Shown here: positions 22,812 through 30,606 of the stretch, one piece after another
How positions within the stretch are numbered: the stretch's first letter is position 1
Layout: each line of letters starts with the position of its first letter
Source: Polyangia bacterium
Lineage (GTDB): Bacteria; Myxococcota_A; Polyangia; Polyangiales; Sandaracinaceae
Assembly (NCBI GenBank): GCA_030426845.1
Contig: JAUHXR010000048.1
Span: forward strand, 1-39,452
DNA: 39,452 nt
Direction of reading: 5' to 3'
Position numbers and translations under genes: made by a program
Notes under the pieces: model-generated
Databases searched by the model: none
Told to the model about the DNA's origin: nothing
What the model saw: only the letters and a program-made list of their open reading frames with translations

Positions 22812-23662
22812 AGCGGTCGCGGGTGGCGTTGGTCACAGGAGCCTCGAGCGGGTTCGGGTTGTTGTCGTCGGTGACGCTCGCGCGCCGGGGGTTCCGGGTG
22901 TTCGCGACGATGCGCGCGCCCGAGCGGCGGGACGCGCTCGACGACGCCGCGGCGGCGGCCGGCGTGGACGTCGACGTGGTGCAGCTCGACGTCACCGACG
23001 ACCGCTCGGTGGTGGACGCGGTTCGAGGGATCGAGGCGGCCGCGGGGGGCGTGGACGTCCTCGTCAACAACGCGGGCATCGCGATCGCGGGGCTGTTCGA
23101 GGATCTCGACCTGGACGAGCTCCGCGAGCAGCTCGAGACGAACCTCGTCGGGCTCGTGCGGATGTCGCAAGCGGTGCTGCCGGGCATGCGGGCGCGGGGC
23201 GGCGGGCGGATCGTCAACGTGTCGTCCGCGGGCGGCCGGCTGCCGACGCCGATGCTCTCCGGCTACTGCGGGACCAAGGCCGCGGTGGACGCGATCTCCG
23301 AGTCGCTCCGCATCGAGGCGAGGCGGGCGGGGGTCCGCGTCAGTGTGGTCGCTCCGGGCACGTTCAAGACGGAGATCTTCGAGCGCAACCGGCGGACCGC
23401 GCGCCGCACCTCGGATCCCGAGGGTCCGTTCTACGCGCTCAACCAGCGCCTCGAGCGAGGGGTCGCGCGGATGCTCGCGCAGAACCACGCCGACCCGCAG
23501 CGGGTGGCCGACGCCGTCGTTCGCGCCGCCACCGCGCCGCGTCCCTCGAGGTACTACCGAGTAGGCGCCGACGCGCACGCCGGTGCGGTGGCGCGAGCGC
23601 TGCTCCCGGAGGCGCTCTACGAGTGGGGCCTGAGCCGCTACTTCGCGTCGCTCGGGCGCTGA
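22808..23662 (+). CDS. Short-chain dehydrogenase/reductase (SDR)
   Basis: 284 aa from ATG 22808, overlapping the FAD-oxidase stop. Classical SDR motifs: TGASSGFG (residues about 10-17) for NAD(P), LDVTD (about 59-63), NNAGIA (about 92-97), a Ser in VSSAGGR and the catalytic YxxxK in GYCGTKAAVDA (Tyr about 152). The basic RAPERR just after strand 2 suggests NADP(H) preference. After PGTFKTEIFERN comes a longer C-terminal part (FYALNQRLERGVARML; RYYRVGADAHAGAVARAL) like SDRs acting on sterols, retinols or long-chain alcohols. It closes the oxidative cluster. Confidence 0.92.
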   Translation: MKRSRVALVTGASSGFGLLSSVTLARRGFRVFATMRAPERRDALDDAAAAAGVDVDVVQLDVTDDRSVVDAVRGIEAAAGGVDVLVNNAGIAIAGLFEDLDLDELREQLETNLVGLVRMSQAVLPGMRARGGGRIVNVSSAGGRLPTPMLSGYCGTKAAVDAISESLRIEARRAGVRVSVVAPGTFKTEIFERNRRTARRTSDPEGPFYALNQRLERGVARMLAQNHADPQRVADAVVRAATAPRPSRYYRVGADAHAGAVARALLPEALYEWGLSRYFASLGR

Positions 23663-23889
23663 GCGTCGTGGTGGCGCGCGCGAGGCTGCGGGCCCTTGGC
23701 GCTCCGCGGCCAGGAGCGCTCCCGGCGGCGGGCCGGGGTAGTCGTCGACTCGAGCCCGTCGACTCCGACCTTCGGGGCTCCGCCGCGCCTGGACGACGGA
23801 CGACGCGCTGGCCATGAGGCGCTGGGCTGTACGAGCGCGTCGCCCGGCGGGTGGACCGACGATCGAGCCGGCGGACCGGCCCACGCCGC

Positions 23890-24693
23890 TCAGATGGCGA
23901 CGCGGATCCCGATGAGGCAGGACAGCACGGTGATGAAGAGCACGATCGCCGAGAAGGTGAGCAGCACCGAGCGGATGGTGGCCATCGTCTTGTGCTGCTG
24001 CGGGAGCTGGGCCTTCGGGATCTCGCCATGGGTCGCGCAGCGGTAGGTGCTGCGGAACGCCTTGGCGAGCAAGAGGCCGACGAGGCCGCCACCGAACACC
24101 ACGCCGGAGCCGGTCTCGCTCGTCATCGCCTGGCCGCAGTAGGGGCACGGCATCTTGTCGAAGAGGCCGATGTTGGCGGGGCTCGCGACCGGCTGGGCTC
24201 CATGGCCAGGCTGGGCGCCGGGCTGCGAGGCCCAGCCGCCCTGGGCGGCGGTCTGCGGCTGAGCGCCGGGCTGCGAGCCCCAGCCGCCCTGGGCGGCCTG
24301 GGGCTGAGCGCCGGGCTGCGAGGCCCAGCCGCCCTGCGCGGCCTGGGCCGGGTATCCGGGCTGAGCTTGAGCGTGCTGACCCTGAGCCGGATAGGCCTGG
24401 CCCGGGTAGGCCTGGGCGTGCTGACCCTGGGCGTGCTGACCCTGCGCCGGATAGCCGGCCTGGTTCGGGTAGCCCTGCGCGGGATAGCCGGGCTGCTGAG
24501 GATAGGCGTGCCCCGGATGACCCGGCTGGGCGTGACCCTGACCGGGATGACCCTGCGCGTGCTGACCCTGGGCGTGCTGACCCTGGGCGTGCTGACCCTG
24601 GGCGTGCTGACCCTGCGCGGGCTGACCGGGCTGGCTTTGGCCGAAGAGACCCGGGGGCGGGCCGGGGGGCGCAGGGGGTTGTCCTTGATCCAA
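23890..24693 (-). CDS. Low-complexity Gln/Gly/Pro-rich protein with zinc ribbon and C-terminal membrane helix
   Basis: 267 aa. The first about 165 residues are repeats of GQHAQ, GYPAQ and PGAQPQ-GGW type, rich in Gln, Gly, Ala, Pro and His, which must be disordered. Then comes CPYCGQAMTSE and, after a glycine-rich helix, YRCATHGEI, a likely zinc-binding Cys/His cluster. The C-terminus is a membrane helix (VLLTFSAIVLFITVLSCLIG). Proteins of this layout are common in myxobacteria, but I know no function. The repeat-coding DNA (CTGACCCTGGGCGTG units around 24410-24620) is prone to copy-number change. It is convergent with the SDR gene across a 227-bp gap with no visible feature. Confidence 0.78.
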   Translation of the reverse strand: MDQGQPPAPPGPPPGLFGQSQPGQPAQGQHAQGQHAQGQHAQGQHAQGHPGQGHAQPGHPGHAYPQQPGYPAQGYPNQAGYPAQGQHAQGQHAQAYPGQAYPAQGQHAQAQPGYPAQAAQGGWASQPGAQPQAAQGGWGSQPGAQPQTAAQGGWASQPGAQPGHGAQPVASPANIGLFDKMPCPYCGQAMTSETGSGVVFGGGLVGLLLAKAFRSTYRCATHGEIPKAQLPQQHKTMATIRSVLLTFSAIVLFITVLSCLIGIRVAI

Positions 24694-24889
24694 CTCGTCC
24701 TCCTGTGAGGCGCGCCGGTGGGCGCCGCTCCGGCCGAGAGTACGACAGGTGGCGGGTCGAATTCCCGCGCTCGCCGTGCGCTGGGGACCGGCGCGGGCGC
24801 GCGTTCCTTCGGTCGGCTCGCGCGGCTGAGAGGATCAGGCAGGATCGCGGCTTCCCCCGCGCGGCGATCGTCGCTGCGCCGAGCAGGGG

Positions 24890-25048
24890 ATGACGACCCA
24901 CCTCGCGCCGCGGCTCGAAGACCTTCGCGCCACGATCGCGTCGCCCCGCCCGTCCGGGCTCGCGCACCCCGGCGTGCCCTGGGCGACGTTCCTCTGGAAC
25001 GACGAGCCGGTCCCGGGGGCCCCGCTGCTCTACGACGCCGAGCGCGGT
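24890..25048 (+). pseudogene. Possible 5' remnant of a gene
   Basis: From ATG 24890 the frame reads MTTHLAPRLEDLRATIASPR, then PSGLAHPGVPWATFLWNDEP and VPGAPLLYDAERGL. It has GC-rich third positions and natural composition, with AGGGG next to the ATG. At about 25045 it runs into the tail of the convergent lipoprotein gene and the protein-like character stops. It looks like the first about 52 codons of a truncated gene. I recognise no family. Confidence 0.3.
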
Positions 25049-25049
25049 C

Positions 25050-25913
25050 TCAGAGGCCGAAGCTGTCCGGGAGGCAGGCCGTCGGCGGGATGCAGCGGCC
25101 CGTCCAGCAGGAGCCGTCGGCCTCGGGCACGAGGTCGAGCGGGCAGTTGGGCGGGATGGAGTCGCAGAGCGCGGTGCAGCTCCCGCCGGTGACGGGGACG
25201 CACTCCTCGGGGCAGCTCGGGCAGGTCGGATCGATCGCGACCACGCAGCCGCGCTCCGAGCAGCGCCCCTCGGCGACGGGGGACGCGCCCGCGCAGTCGG
25301 CGACGGCGCCCGGCGTGCATCCCCACATCGTCGACGCTTCGCACGCCGGCGCGCCGGGGGCGCACCCGGTCGCGGTCGGGACGCAGGTGAGCATCTGCGG
25401 GCTCGAGCAGTCCGCGCACTCGGTGGGCGTGCACGCGGCGCAGCAGGCGTCGTCGTAGACGGGCGCGCACCCGGCGGCCCCGATGCACTGTGCCTCGCCG
25501 AGCGACTCGCAGCGGCTCGGCGCGCAGGTGCCGGGGGGCGCGCAGAACGCCTCGAGGAGCGCGCCGGCAGGGCAAGTCCAGTTGCCCGATACGCAGGCGG
25601 CGACGCCGACCTGGTCTCCGCAGCACATCCCGTCCGGGCTCTCGAAGCACCCGTTGGGCAGGAGCGGGTCGCAGCCGCCGCAGGCCCCCTCGCAGTTGAC
25701 GCCGGACGGGTTGCACACCCAGGCGCCGTCGCGGCAGACCGCGGGGACGCTCTCGCAGCAGCTCCCGGGCCCGGGCTGGGTGCAGCCGGTGGGGGCCGGC
25801 AGCGGGCAGTCGCCGATCACGACGCCCGCGTCGCCGTCGCCGCCGTCGGCGGCAGGGCCGTGGGAGGTGCCGCAGGCGGTGAGCACGAGCGAGGCGAGCA
25901 GGAGGGTGCGCAT
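25050..25913 (-). CDS. Cys-rich secreted lipoprotein
   Basis: 287 aa from ATG 25913; upstream in-frame codons are rejected because MRTLLLASLVLTACG is a complete lipoprotein signal (lipobox LTAC, Cys14). The mature part starts with a Gly/Asp linker (ADGGDGDAG) and then holds roughly 40 cysteines, many in pairs (GSCCESVP, GMCCGDQVG, DDACCAAC, CPSCPEEC). The pattern suggests several small disulfide-bonded modules displayed outside the cell. Such Cys-rich lipoproteins are frequent in myxobacteria. Function unknown; adhesion or surface decoration is a guess. Confidence 0.82.
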   Translation of the reverse strand: MRTLLLASLVLTACGTSHGPAADGGDGDAGVVIGDCPLPAPTGCTQPGPGSCCESVPAVCRDGAWVCNPSGVNCEGACGGCDPLLPNGCFESPDGMCCGDQVGVAACVSGNWTCPAGALLEAFCAPPGTCAPSRCESLGEAQCIGAAGCAPVYDDACCAACTPTECADCSSPQMLTCVPTATGCAPGAPACEASTMWGCTPGAVADCAGASPVAEGRCSERGCVVAIDPTCPSCPEECVPVTGGSCTALCDSIPPNCPLDLVPEADGSCWTGRCIPPTACLPDSFGL

Positions 25914-26042
25914 GCCCAAGCGAATCGCGAGTCGCGTGCCAGCGCAAGAGCGCAGACCATTCGCGTCGCGACGGAGTGCCACTCTGGGCCGCGCAGCGCG
26001 CGAGATGGACGACGGGGCGAGAGGCGTGGGGAGGATTCCTCG

Positions 26043-26192
26043 GTGGGGTTCGCCTGCGAGTCGGTCATCGAGGCGGCGATCTGCCGGCGCCCGGAGCTGC
26101 TGGACGATCCGGACTTCGCCGATGAGCTTGCGCGGCTGTGCTGGCGCTACGTTCGGCGAGAGCCCGATCTCGACGGCGGTGAGACGCGTTGA
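26043..26192 (+). CDS. Possible 49-aa protein resembling a TetR C-terminal helix
   Basis: From GTG 26043, with a strong GGGGAGGA 7 nt upstream, the frame reads VGFACESVIEAAICRRPELL then DDPDFADELARLCWRYVRRE. The R-R-P-E-L-L-D-D-P-x-F-x-x-E-L run is typical of the last helices of TetR-family regulators, but no DNA-binding domain lies upstream. Its TGA overlaps the TTG start of the next gene (TTGA). Either a small gene coupled to its neighbour or the remnant of a regulator. Confidence 0.42.
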   Translation: MGFACESVIEAAICRRPELLDDPDFADELARLCWRYVRREPDLDGGETR

Positions 26193-26734
26193 CGGAGGGC
26201 CGGGCGGGGCGTAGTCCTTCGCTCGTGTTCGACCTCGGCCGCTACTGCGCGATCTGCGGCGCCGCGCATCCGTCGGTGCACGCCAAGCTGTCGCACAACA
26301 TCGGCATGGTGGTGATGCGGCGGGTGGAGTGGACCGAGGGGCAGATGTGCCAGGGCTGCCTCGTGCGGACCTACCTGAAGCACACCGGGCTGAACCTGGT
26401 GCTCGGCTGGTGGGGGATGATCTCGTTCATCATGACGATCGTGTTCCTCGTCGGGAACACGGTGCACCTCGTCACCGGGCTCATCGCGCTTCGCTCGGCC
26501 AGCGCCCGTCAGGCGCGCGCAGAGCGGCAGCGCGAGGCCGAGCGAGCGCAGACCGACGCGCCGGCCGCGCTCGAGCGCTTCAAGCACACCATCCGCATGC
26601 GGTTGAAGCGCGGCGAGGACGTCGAGGTGATCGCGGCCGAGATCGCGGACGCGGCCAACGTGCCCCACGAGAAGGCGCACGCGTTCGTGGTCGAGCAGCG
26701 CGCGGCGGTCGCCGAGCCGAGCGCGTCGGCGTAG
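26189..26734 (+). CDS. Zinc-ribbon-like membrane protein
   Basis: 181 aa if it starts at TTG 26189 (overlapping the previous TGA); GTG 26225 is an alternative that removes 12 residues. CAICGAAHP and, about 45 residues on, MCQGCLVRTYLKH give a four-Cys metal site. One long hydrophobic stretch follows (GWWGMISFIMTIVFLVGNTVHLVTGLIAL, one or two helices), then a long charged helix (ASARQARAERQREAERAQ) and a C-terminal helical part (GEDVEVIAAEIADAANVPHE). No named family recognised. It is followed 11 bp later by a beta-propeller-like gene, suggesting one transcript. Confidence 0.68.
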   Translation: MTEGRAGRSPSLVFDLGRYCAICGAAHPSVHAKLSHNIGMVVMRRVEWTEGQMCQGCLVRTYLKHTGLNLVLGWWGMISFIMTIVFLVGNTVHLVTGLIALRSASARQARAERQREAERAQTDAPAALERFKHTIRMRLKRGEDVEVIAAEIADAANVPHEKAHAFVVEQRAAVAEPSASA

Positions 26735-26745
26735 CGGAGCAGCCC

Positions 26746-27789
26746 GTGGCGACGGACGAGGACGGCACCCCCGCGGGCACGGTGCGGGTGCTCGCGACCG
26801 GCGGCGCGGTGCGGTCGCTCGCGTGGGCGGGCGGCGCGCTGGTGGACTGGGTCGCGGGAGGCGAACGCTACGGGTTGGACGGCTCGCACGAGCGCGCGCA
26901 CCGGCGCTACGCGTACCGGTTCGACTCGGCGGTCGCGACGCCCGACGGCGAGGTCGCGGTGATCTACGAGCGGGGCGGCACCAAGGGCCTGGTCCTGCGA
27001 TCGGGGGCGCCGGTCCGCGAGATCGACCGCAGCTTCTACCAGGCCCATCGCTACGCGTACCCCGTCTGCCTGTGGTCGCGCGGGGACCGGGTGCTCCTCG
27101 TTCACTGCCCCGACGAGTACAACCGGATCGAGATCGAAGACGCGCTCACCGGCGAGCGGCTGACCGCGCGCCCGGAGGGGGACGCGGCGGACTTCTTCCA
27201 CTCGCGCCTCGAGGTGAGCCCCGGCGGCCGGCGGCTCCTGAGCGCGGGGTGGATCTGGCACCCGTGGGACGCGGTCGCGTTCTTCGATCTGGAGGAGGCG
27301 CTCCGCGAGCCTCGCCGGCTCGACACGCAGGAGGACGCCCACCCCGTCGCCCCCCACGTCGGCGCGATCCAGGAGGCGACGGCGACGTGGCTGACCGATG
27401 ATCGGCTCATCCTCACCGCCGACGGTGGTCCTCGCGACGGCGAGCCGGAGGGGGAGGGGCTCGCGCTACAGCCGAGCGGGGTGGTGGTCTACGACGTCCC
27501 CGCGCGCCGGTGCGTCTCGTCCTGCGTGCTCGAGCGGCCCGCGGGCCGCGTGATGCGGGTGGGCGCGGAGCACGTGCTCGCGCTCTACGAGCACCCGCGC
27601 CTGCGTCGGCTCGAGGACGGCGCCGAGGTCGCGTCGTGGCCGGAGCTGCCGAGCGGCACCGAGCTGAGCTGCATCTTCTGCGCGGACGCGCCGCCGCCGC
27701 CCATGGCGCTCGACCCGGACCGCGCGCGGATCGCGATCGCGCGCGAGGGTGAGATCCACGTGATCACGTTCGGCGATCCGACCGCGTAG
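26746..27789 (+). CDS. Predicted beta-propeller (WD40/YVTN-like) protein
   Basis: 347 aa from GTG 26746, with GGAG 7 nt upstream. The sequence repeats a strand-turn-strand pattern about every 40-50 residues: VRSLAWAGGALVDWVAGGER, DSAVATPDGEVAVIYERGG, VCLWSRGDRVLLVHCPDE, RLEVSPGGRRLLSAGWIW, TWLTDDRLILTADGG and LDPDRARIAIAREGEIHVI. These are blades of a propeller without strong GH/WD marks. No signal peptide, so cytoplasmic. It might act as a scaffold or read-out protein with the membrane protein encoded just upstream; this is a guess. Confidence 0.7.
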   Translation: MATDEDGTPAGTVRVLATGGAVRSLAWAGGALVDWVAGGERYGLDGSHERAHRRYAYRFDSAVATPDGEVAVIYERGGTKGLVLRSGAPVREIDRSFYQAHRYAYPVCLWSRGDRVLLVHCPDEYNRIEIEDALTGERLTARPEGDAADFFHSRLEVSPGGRRLLSAGWIWHPWDAVAFFDLEEALREPRRLDTQEDAHPVAPHVGAIQEATATWLTDDRLILTADGGPRDGEPEGEGLALQPSGVVVYDVPARRCVSSCVLERPAGRVMRVGAEHVLALYEHPRLRRLEDGAEVASWPELPSGTELSCIFCADAPPPPMALDPDRARIAIAREGEIHVITFGDPTA

Positions 27790-27831
27790 CTCGTGGTCGA
27801 GAAGCGTCGGTGGCCGCCGCGCGCCGCGAAC

Positions 27832-28206
27832 CTACAGTCGCTCGAGCGCGACCACGCGGCGGGGATCGTCGGCCTCGCCGGTGTTCACGGTCGAGCGGGG
27901 CTCGAGGAGGAGGACCTCGCACGGCTCGTCCGCGACGGGGCGGTGCTCGACGCCGCGCGGGATCACGACCAGCTCGCCGGGGCCGAGCACGAGCGAGGGC
28001 TGATCGCGGAGCTCGATGCGGAGCCGGCCGCGGTGGACGAGGAACAGCTCGTCCTCGTCGGCGTGGGAGTGCCAGACGAACTCGCCCTCGAGCTTCACGA
28101 GCTTGAGCTGCATGTCGTTGATGTCCGCGGCGACCTTCGGCGACCAGCGCTCGTCGAAGGCGGCGAAGAGCGCGGTGAGGCTCTGGACGCGCGGGGCGGG
28201 GGGCAT
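27832..28206 (-). CDS. Cupin-domain protein
   Basis: 124 aa from ATG 28206. The cupin barrel shows motif 1, WHSHADEDELFLVHRGRLRI (two His and Glu as metal ligands), and motif 2, LGPGELVVIPRGVEHRPV with the last His. This small single-domain type resembles cupins annotated as mannose-6-phosphate-isomerase-like or dioxygenase-like, with unknown substrates. No signal peptide. No purine-rich ribosome-binding site precedes the ATG. It is convergent with the propeller gene (42-bp gap) and 47 bp downstream of the TPR protein gene on the same strand. Confidence 0.85.
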   Translation of the reverse strand: MPPAPRVQSLTALFAAFDERWSPKVAADINDMQLKLVKLEGEFVWHSHADEDELFLVHRGRLRIELRDQPSLVLGPGELVVIPRGVEHRPVADEPCEVLLLEPRSTVNTGEADDPRRVVALERL

Positions 28207-28253
28207 GACAGGAGGGATACGGTCCGCGCTCCCGTCGGTCGAGGCGCGGCGGC

Positions 28254-29186
28254 TCAGTCGTCGACGAAGGCGAGGTCGACCACGATCAGGAGCGCGCCGG
28301 CGAGGGCGACCGCGATGGAGACGTTGGTCGCGTCGCGGAACAGCTCGCCCTCGGCGCAGTCGACGGTCGCGCAGCCGAGGCGCTCGTACTCGGCGTGGAG
28401 GTCGGCGGCCCGCAGTCCGAAGCCGATCACGCCGCCGATCCCGGCTGCGGCCGTCACGATGCCCACGCCGCCGAGCGGGCCGAGGTCGACCTCGAAGCCG
28501 GGCGCGGGGGGCTCCGTGTCGTCGTCGGTCGGCGCGGTCGGGGCGCTCGGCGTGTCGAGCGCGACCTCGACGCGGCCCCCGGCGACCACGCGGACGCGGC
28601 GCCGGGCCTCGCCGTCGGATGTCTCGTATCGCAAGCTGTGCTGACCCGGGTCGAGGCTCAGCTCGCACGGGGTGGCGCACCCGGCCTCCCCGTCGACCGC
28701 GACCTGGGTCGGGCGCGCGGCGCGCAGCACGAGGGTCGCGAGGTGGGCGCGGGCGGCCGCGTGGGCTGCGCGGGCGCGGGCCCGGATCGCGTCGTCGAGC
28801 TGCGCGCTCGCGGCGACCGCCTGGTACTCGACCGCGGCGGCGCGGTAGCGGCCGAGCTCCTCCAGGCAGACGGCGATGTTGAACCGGACGCGGTCGTGCG
28901 GGGCGAGCTGGTAGGCCCGACGAAAGCTGGTCAGGGCCGCCTCGTACTCGCGGGCGTCGAAGCGGGCGCGGGCCTCGGCGAAGGCGGCGGCGGCCGCGGC
29001 GAGCGGGTCCTCCGCGCGGGGCTCCTCCGCGACGTCGCCGGGGCGAGGGGCCTCCTCCGGCGTCGGCGGATCCGTTCGGGGCGGCGGGTCCCCCGGCGAC
29101 TGGGCACGGGCGACCGCCGGCGCGAGACAGAGCAGCGCGAGGAAGAGCCGGGCCGCAGAAAGGTGGCGGAGGGGGCCCGCGTTCAT
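28254..29186 (-). CDS. TPR-containing periplasmic/envelope protein with PEGA-like segment
   Basis: 310 aa from ATG 29186, overlapping the kinase stop (ATGA). An N-terminal signal peptide (LSAARLFLALLCLAPAVARA, cut near AQS) is followed by a Pro/Glu linker and TPR-like helices (FAEARARFDAREYEAALTSF, RRAYQLAPHDRVRFNIAVCL). A beta segment PTQVAVDGEAGCATPCELSLDPGQHSL looks like a PEGA module. The C-terminus has two hydrophobic helices (GIVTAAAGIGGVIGFGL; NVSIAVALAGALLIVVDLAF). This layout is common in myxobacterial operons with a Ser/Thr kinase. It is probably membrane-bound with the TPR outside, perhaps as sensor or target of the kinase. Confidence 0.8.
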   Translation of the reverse strand: MNAGPLRHLSAARLFLALLCLAPAVARAQSPGDPPPRTDPPTPEEAPRPGDVAEEPRAEDPLAAAAAAFAEARARFDAREYEAALTSFRRAYQLAPHDRVRFNIAVCLEELGRYRAAAVEYQAVAASAQLDDAIRARARAAHAAARAHLATLVLRAARPTQVAVDGEAGCATPCELSLDPGQHSLRYETSDGEARRRVRVVAGGRVEVALDTPSAPTAPTDDDTEPPAPGFEVDLGPLGGVGIVTAAAGIGGVIGFGLRAADLHAEYERLGCATVDCAEGELFRDATNVSIAVALAGALLIVVDLAFVDD

Positions 29187-30604
29187 TGCGTGCTGTAGGG
29201 GCTGTCGAGGAGCCGGCTGGGCGCGCGGCCGGCGCGCCTCGACGCGGTCGAGCGCCGGCGTCGGCGGCGCGCGCCGGCGGGCGGTGAGGCGGGCGGCGAG
29301 GCGTCCGGCGCGGTCGTGGGCTCGTCCTCGGCCGACTCGTCTCCGACGGTCTCTGCGTCGATCACCGCGGCTTCGACCCTCGCTGGCTCGACCGCTGCCT
29401 CGACCGTCGCCGCGGCCGGTGTGGGCTCCGGTACGACCGCGGTGGCCTCGGACGGCGGCGGGGGGGGCGAATGCGCATTCGGGGGCGCCTCGGGCGCGAC
29501 CTGGGTGGCCAGCCAGCCGCCAGCCCCAACCCCCGCGAGGGCACCCATCGCGGCCATCCCGAGGAGGATCCGCCGCCGCGCGGTCCCGCCGGTGACCTCG
29601 GAGCGGTCGGCGAGCTGCGCGACCGACCCGGCCTCGTCGGGCGGCTCCGGCTCGAGCGCGGCGGGGCCGTCCAGGTCGTCGAAGGTCGCGCTCATCCACG
29701 CCGCGCGCGCGTCCACCCCGCCGCCGTCCGCCTCCGCCCACGCCTCGAGCGCCGCGGCGAGCGGGAGGGTGGTCGGGGCCCGGTCCGCGACCTCGCGCAC
29801 CAGCGCGTCCTCGACCGCCTCGCGCACCGCGGAGGGGACGTGGTCGGGGAGCGGCGGCACCGTCGCGTTCAGGACGCGCCACAGCGTCTCGGCCTCGTTG
29901 TCGCCGCGGAACAGGCGCGCGCCGGTGACGCTCTCCCACACGAGGACGCCGAGCGACCACACGTCGGCGCGGCGATCGATCGCGACGTGCCGGGTGACGA
30001 CCTCCGGCGCCATCATGGAGAAGCGCCCCTTGAGCTCGCCGTGGCGTGTGCTGGTCGTGCGCCCCACCGCGGCCGCGATGCCGAAGTCGAGGATCCGCGC
30101 GAGGCCGTCGGCGGCCACGAAGACGTTGGAGGCGCTCACGTCGCGGTGGACGATCTCGAGCCACGTCCCGTCGTGATCGCGCGTCTCGTGGGCCCCGTGG
30201 AGCCCCTGGCCGACCTCCGCGAGCCAGCCCGCGAGGAGCGCGGGCGCCGCGCCCCGATCCCGACAGGCCGCCAGCGTCCGGCCGCGCAGGAGCGGCATCA
30301 CCATGAAGGGCGCGCCGCGGTGCTCGCCCGCGTCGAGGATCTGGACGACGTTCGGATGCTCGATGCGCGAGATGATCCGGATCTCGTCGAGGAACATGGT
30401 CAGGTAGGATTGCTCTTCGACAAGGTGAGGGAGGATGACCTTGAGGGCGAGGGTCTTCTCGAAGTCGCCCACGCCGCGGTGGCGCACCGCGTAGACCGCG
30501 GCCATGCCTCCTTTGCCGAGGCGCCCGATCACCTCGTAGCGCCCGATGCGCTCGCCCCTCAGGTAGCTGGCGCGGGGCCCGGACGATCGCGCGGAGGAGG
30601 CCAC
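29183..30604 (-). CDS. Hanks-type Ser/Thr protein kinase with C-terminal membrane helix
   Basis: 473 aa from GTG 30604, 2 nt after the stop of the sigma-54 activator gene. Kinase motifs: GKGGMAAVY (30-38), Lys55 (LALKVIL), Glu74, HRDVSASN (153-160, catalytic Asp155 and Asn160), DFG (173-175) and MAPEVV. So it should be active; the SASN in place of KPQN is a variant often seen in myxobacterial kinases. After residue about 325 comes a helix RRRILLGMAAMGALAGVGAGGW across the membrane and an Ala/Pro/Glu-rich tail ending in Arg (ARRRRRRSTASRRAGR). No PASTA repeats. Together with the activator upstream it may relay an envelope signal to sigma-54 promoters. Confidence 0.92.
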   Translation of the reverse strand: MASSARSSGPRASYLRGERIGRYEVIGRLGKGGMAAVYAVRHRGVGDFEKTLALKVILPHLVEEQSYLTMFLDEIRIISRIEHPNVVQILDAGEHRGAPFMVMPLLRGRTLAACRDRGAAPALLAGWLAEVGQGLHGAHETRDHDGTWLEIVHRDVSASNVFVAADGLARILDFGIAAAVGRTTSTRHGELKGRFSMMAPEVVTRHVAIDRRADVWSLGVLVWESVTGARLFRGDNEAETLWRVLNATVPPLPDHVPSAVREAVEDALVREVADRAPTTLPLAAALEAWAEADGGGVDARAAWMSATFDDLDGPAALEPEPPDEAGSVAQLADRSEVTGGTARRRILLGMAAMGALAGVGAGGWLATQVAPEAPPNAHSPPPPPSEATAVVPEPTPAAATVEAAVEPARVEAAVIDAETVGDESAEDEPTTAPDASPPASPPAGARRRRRRSTASRRAGRAPSRLLDSPYSTQ

Positions 30605-30606
30605 GC

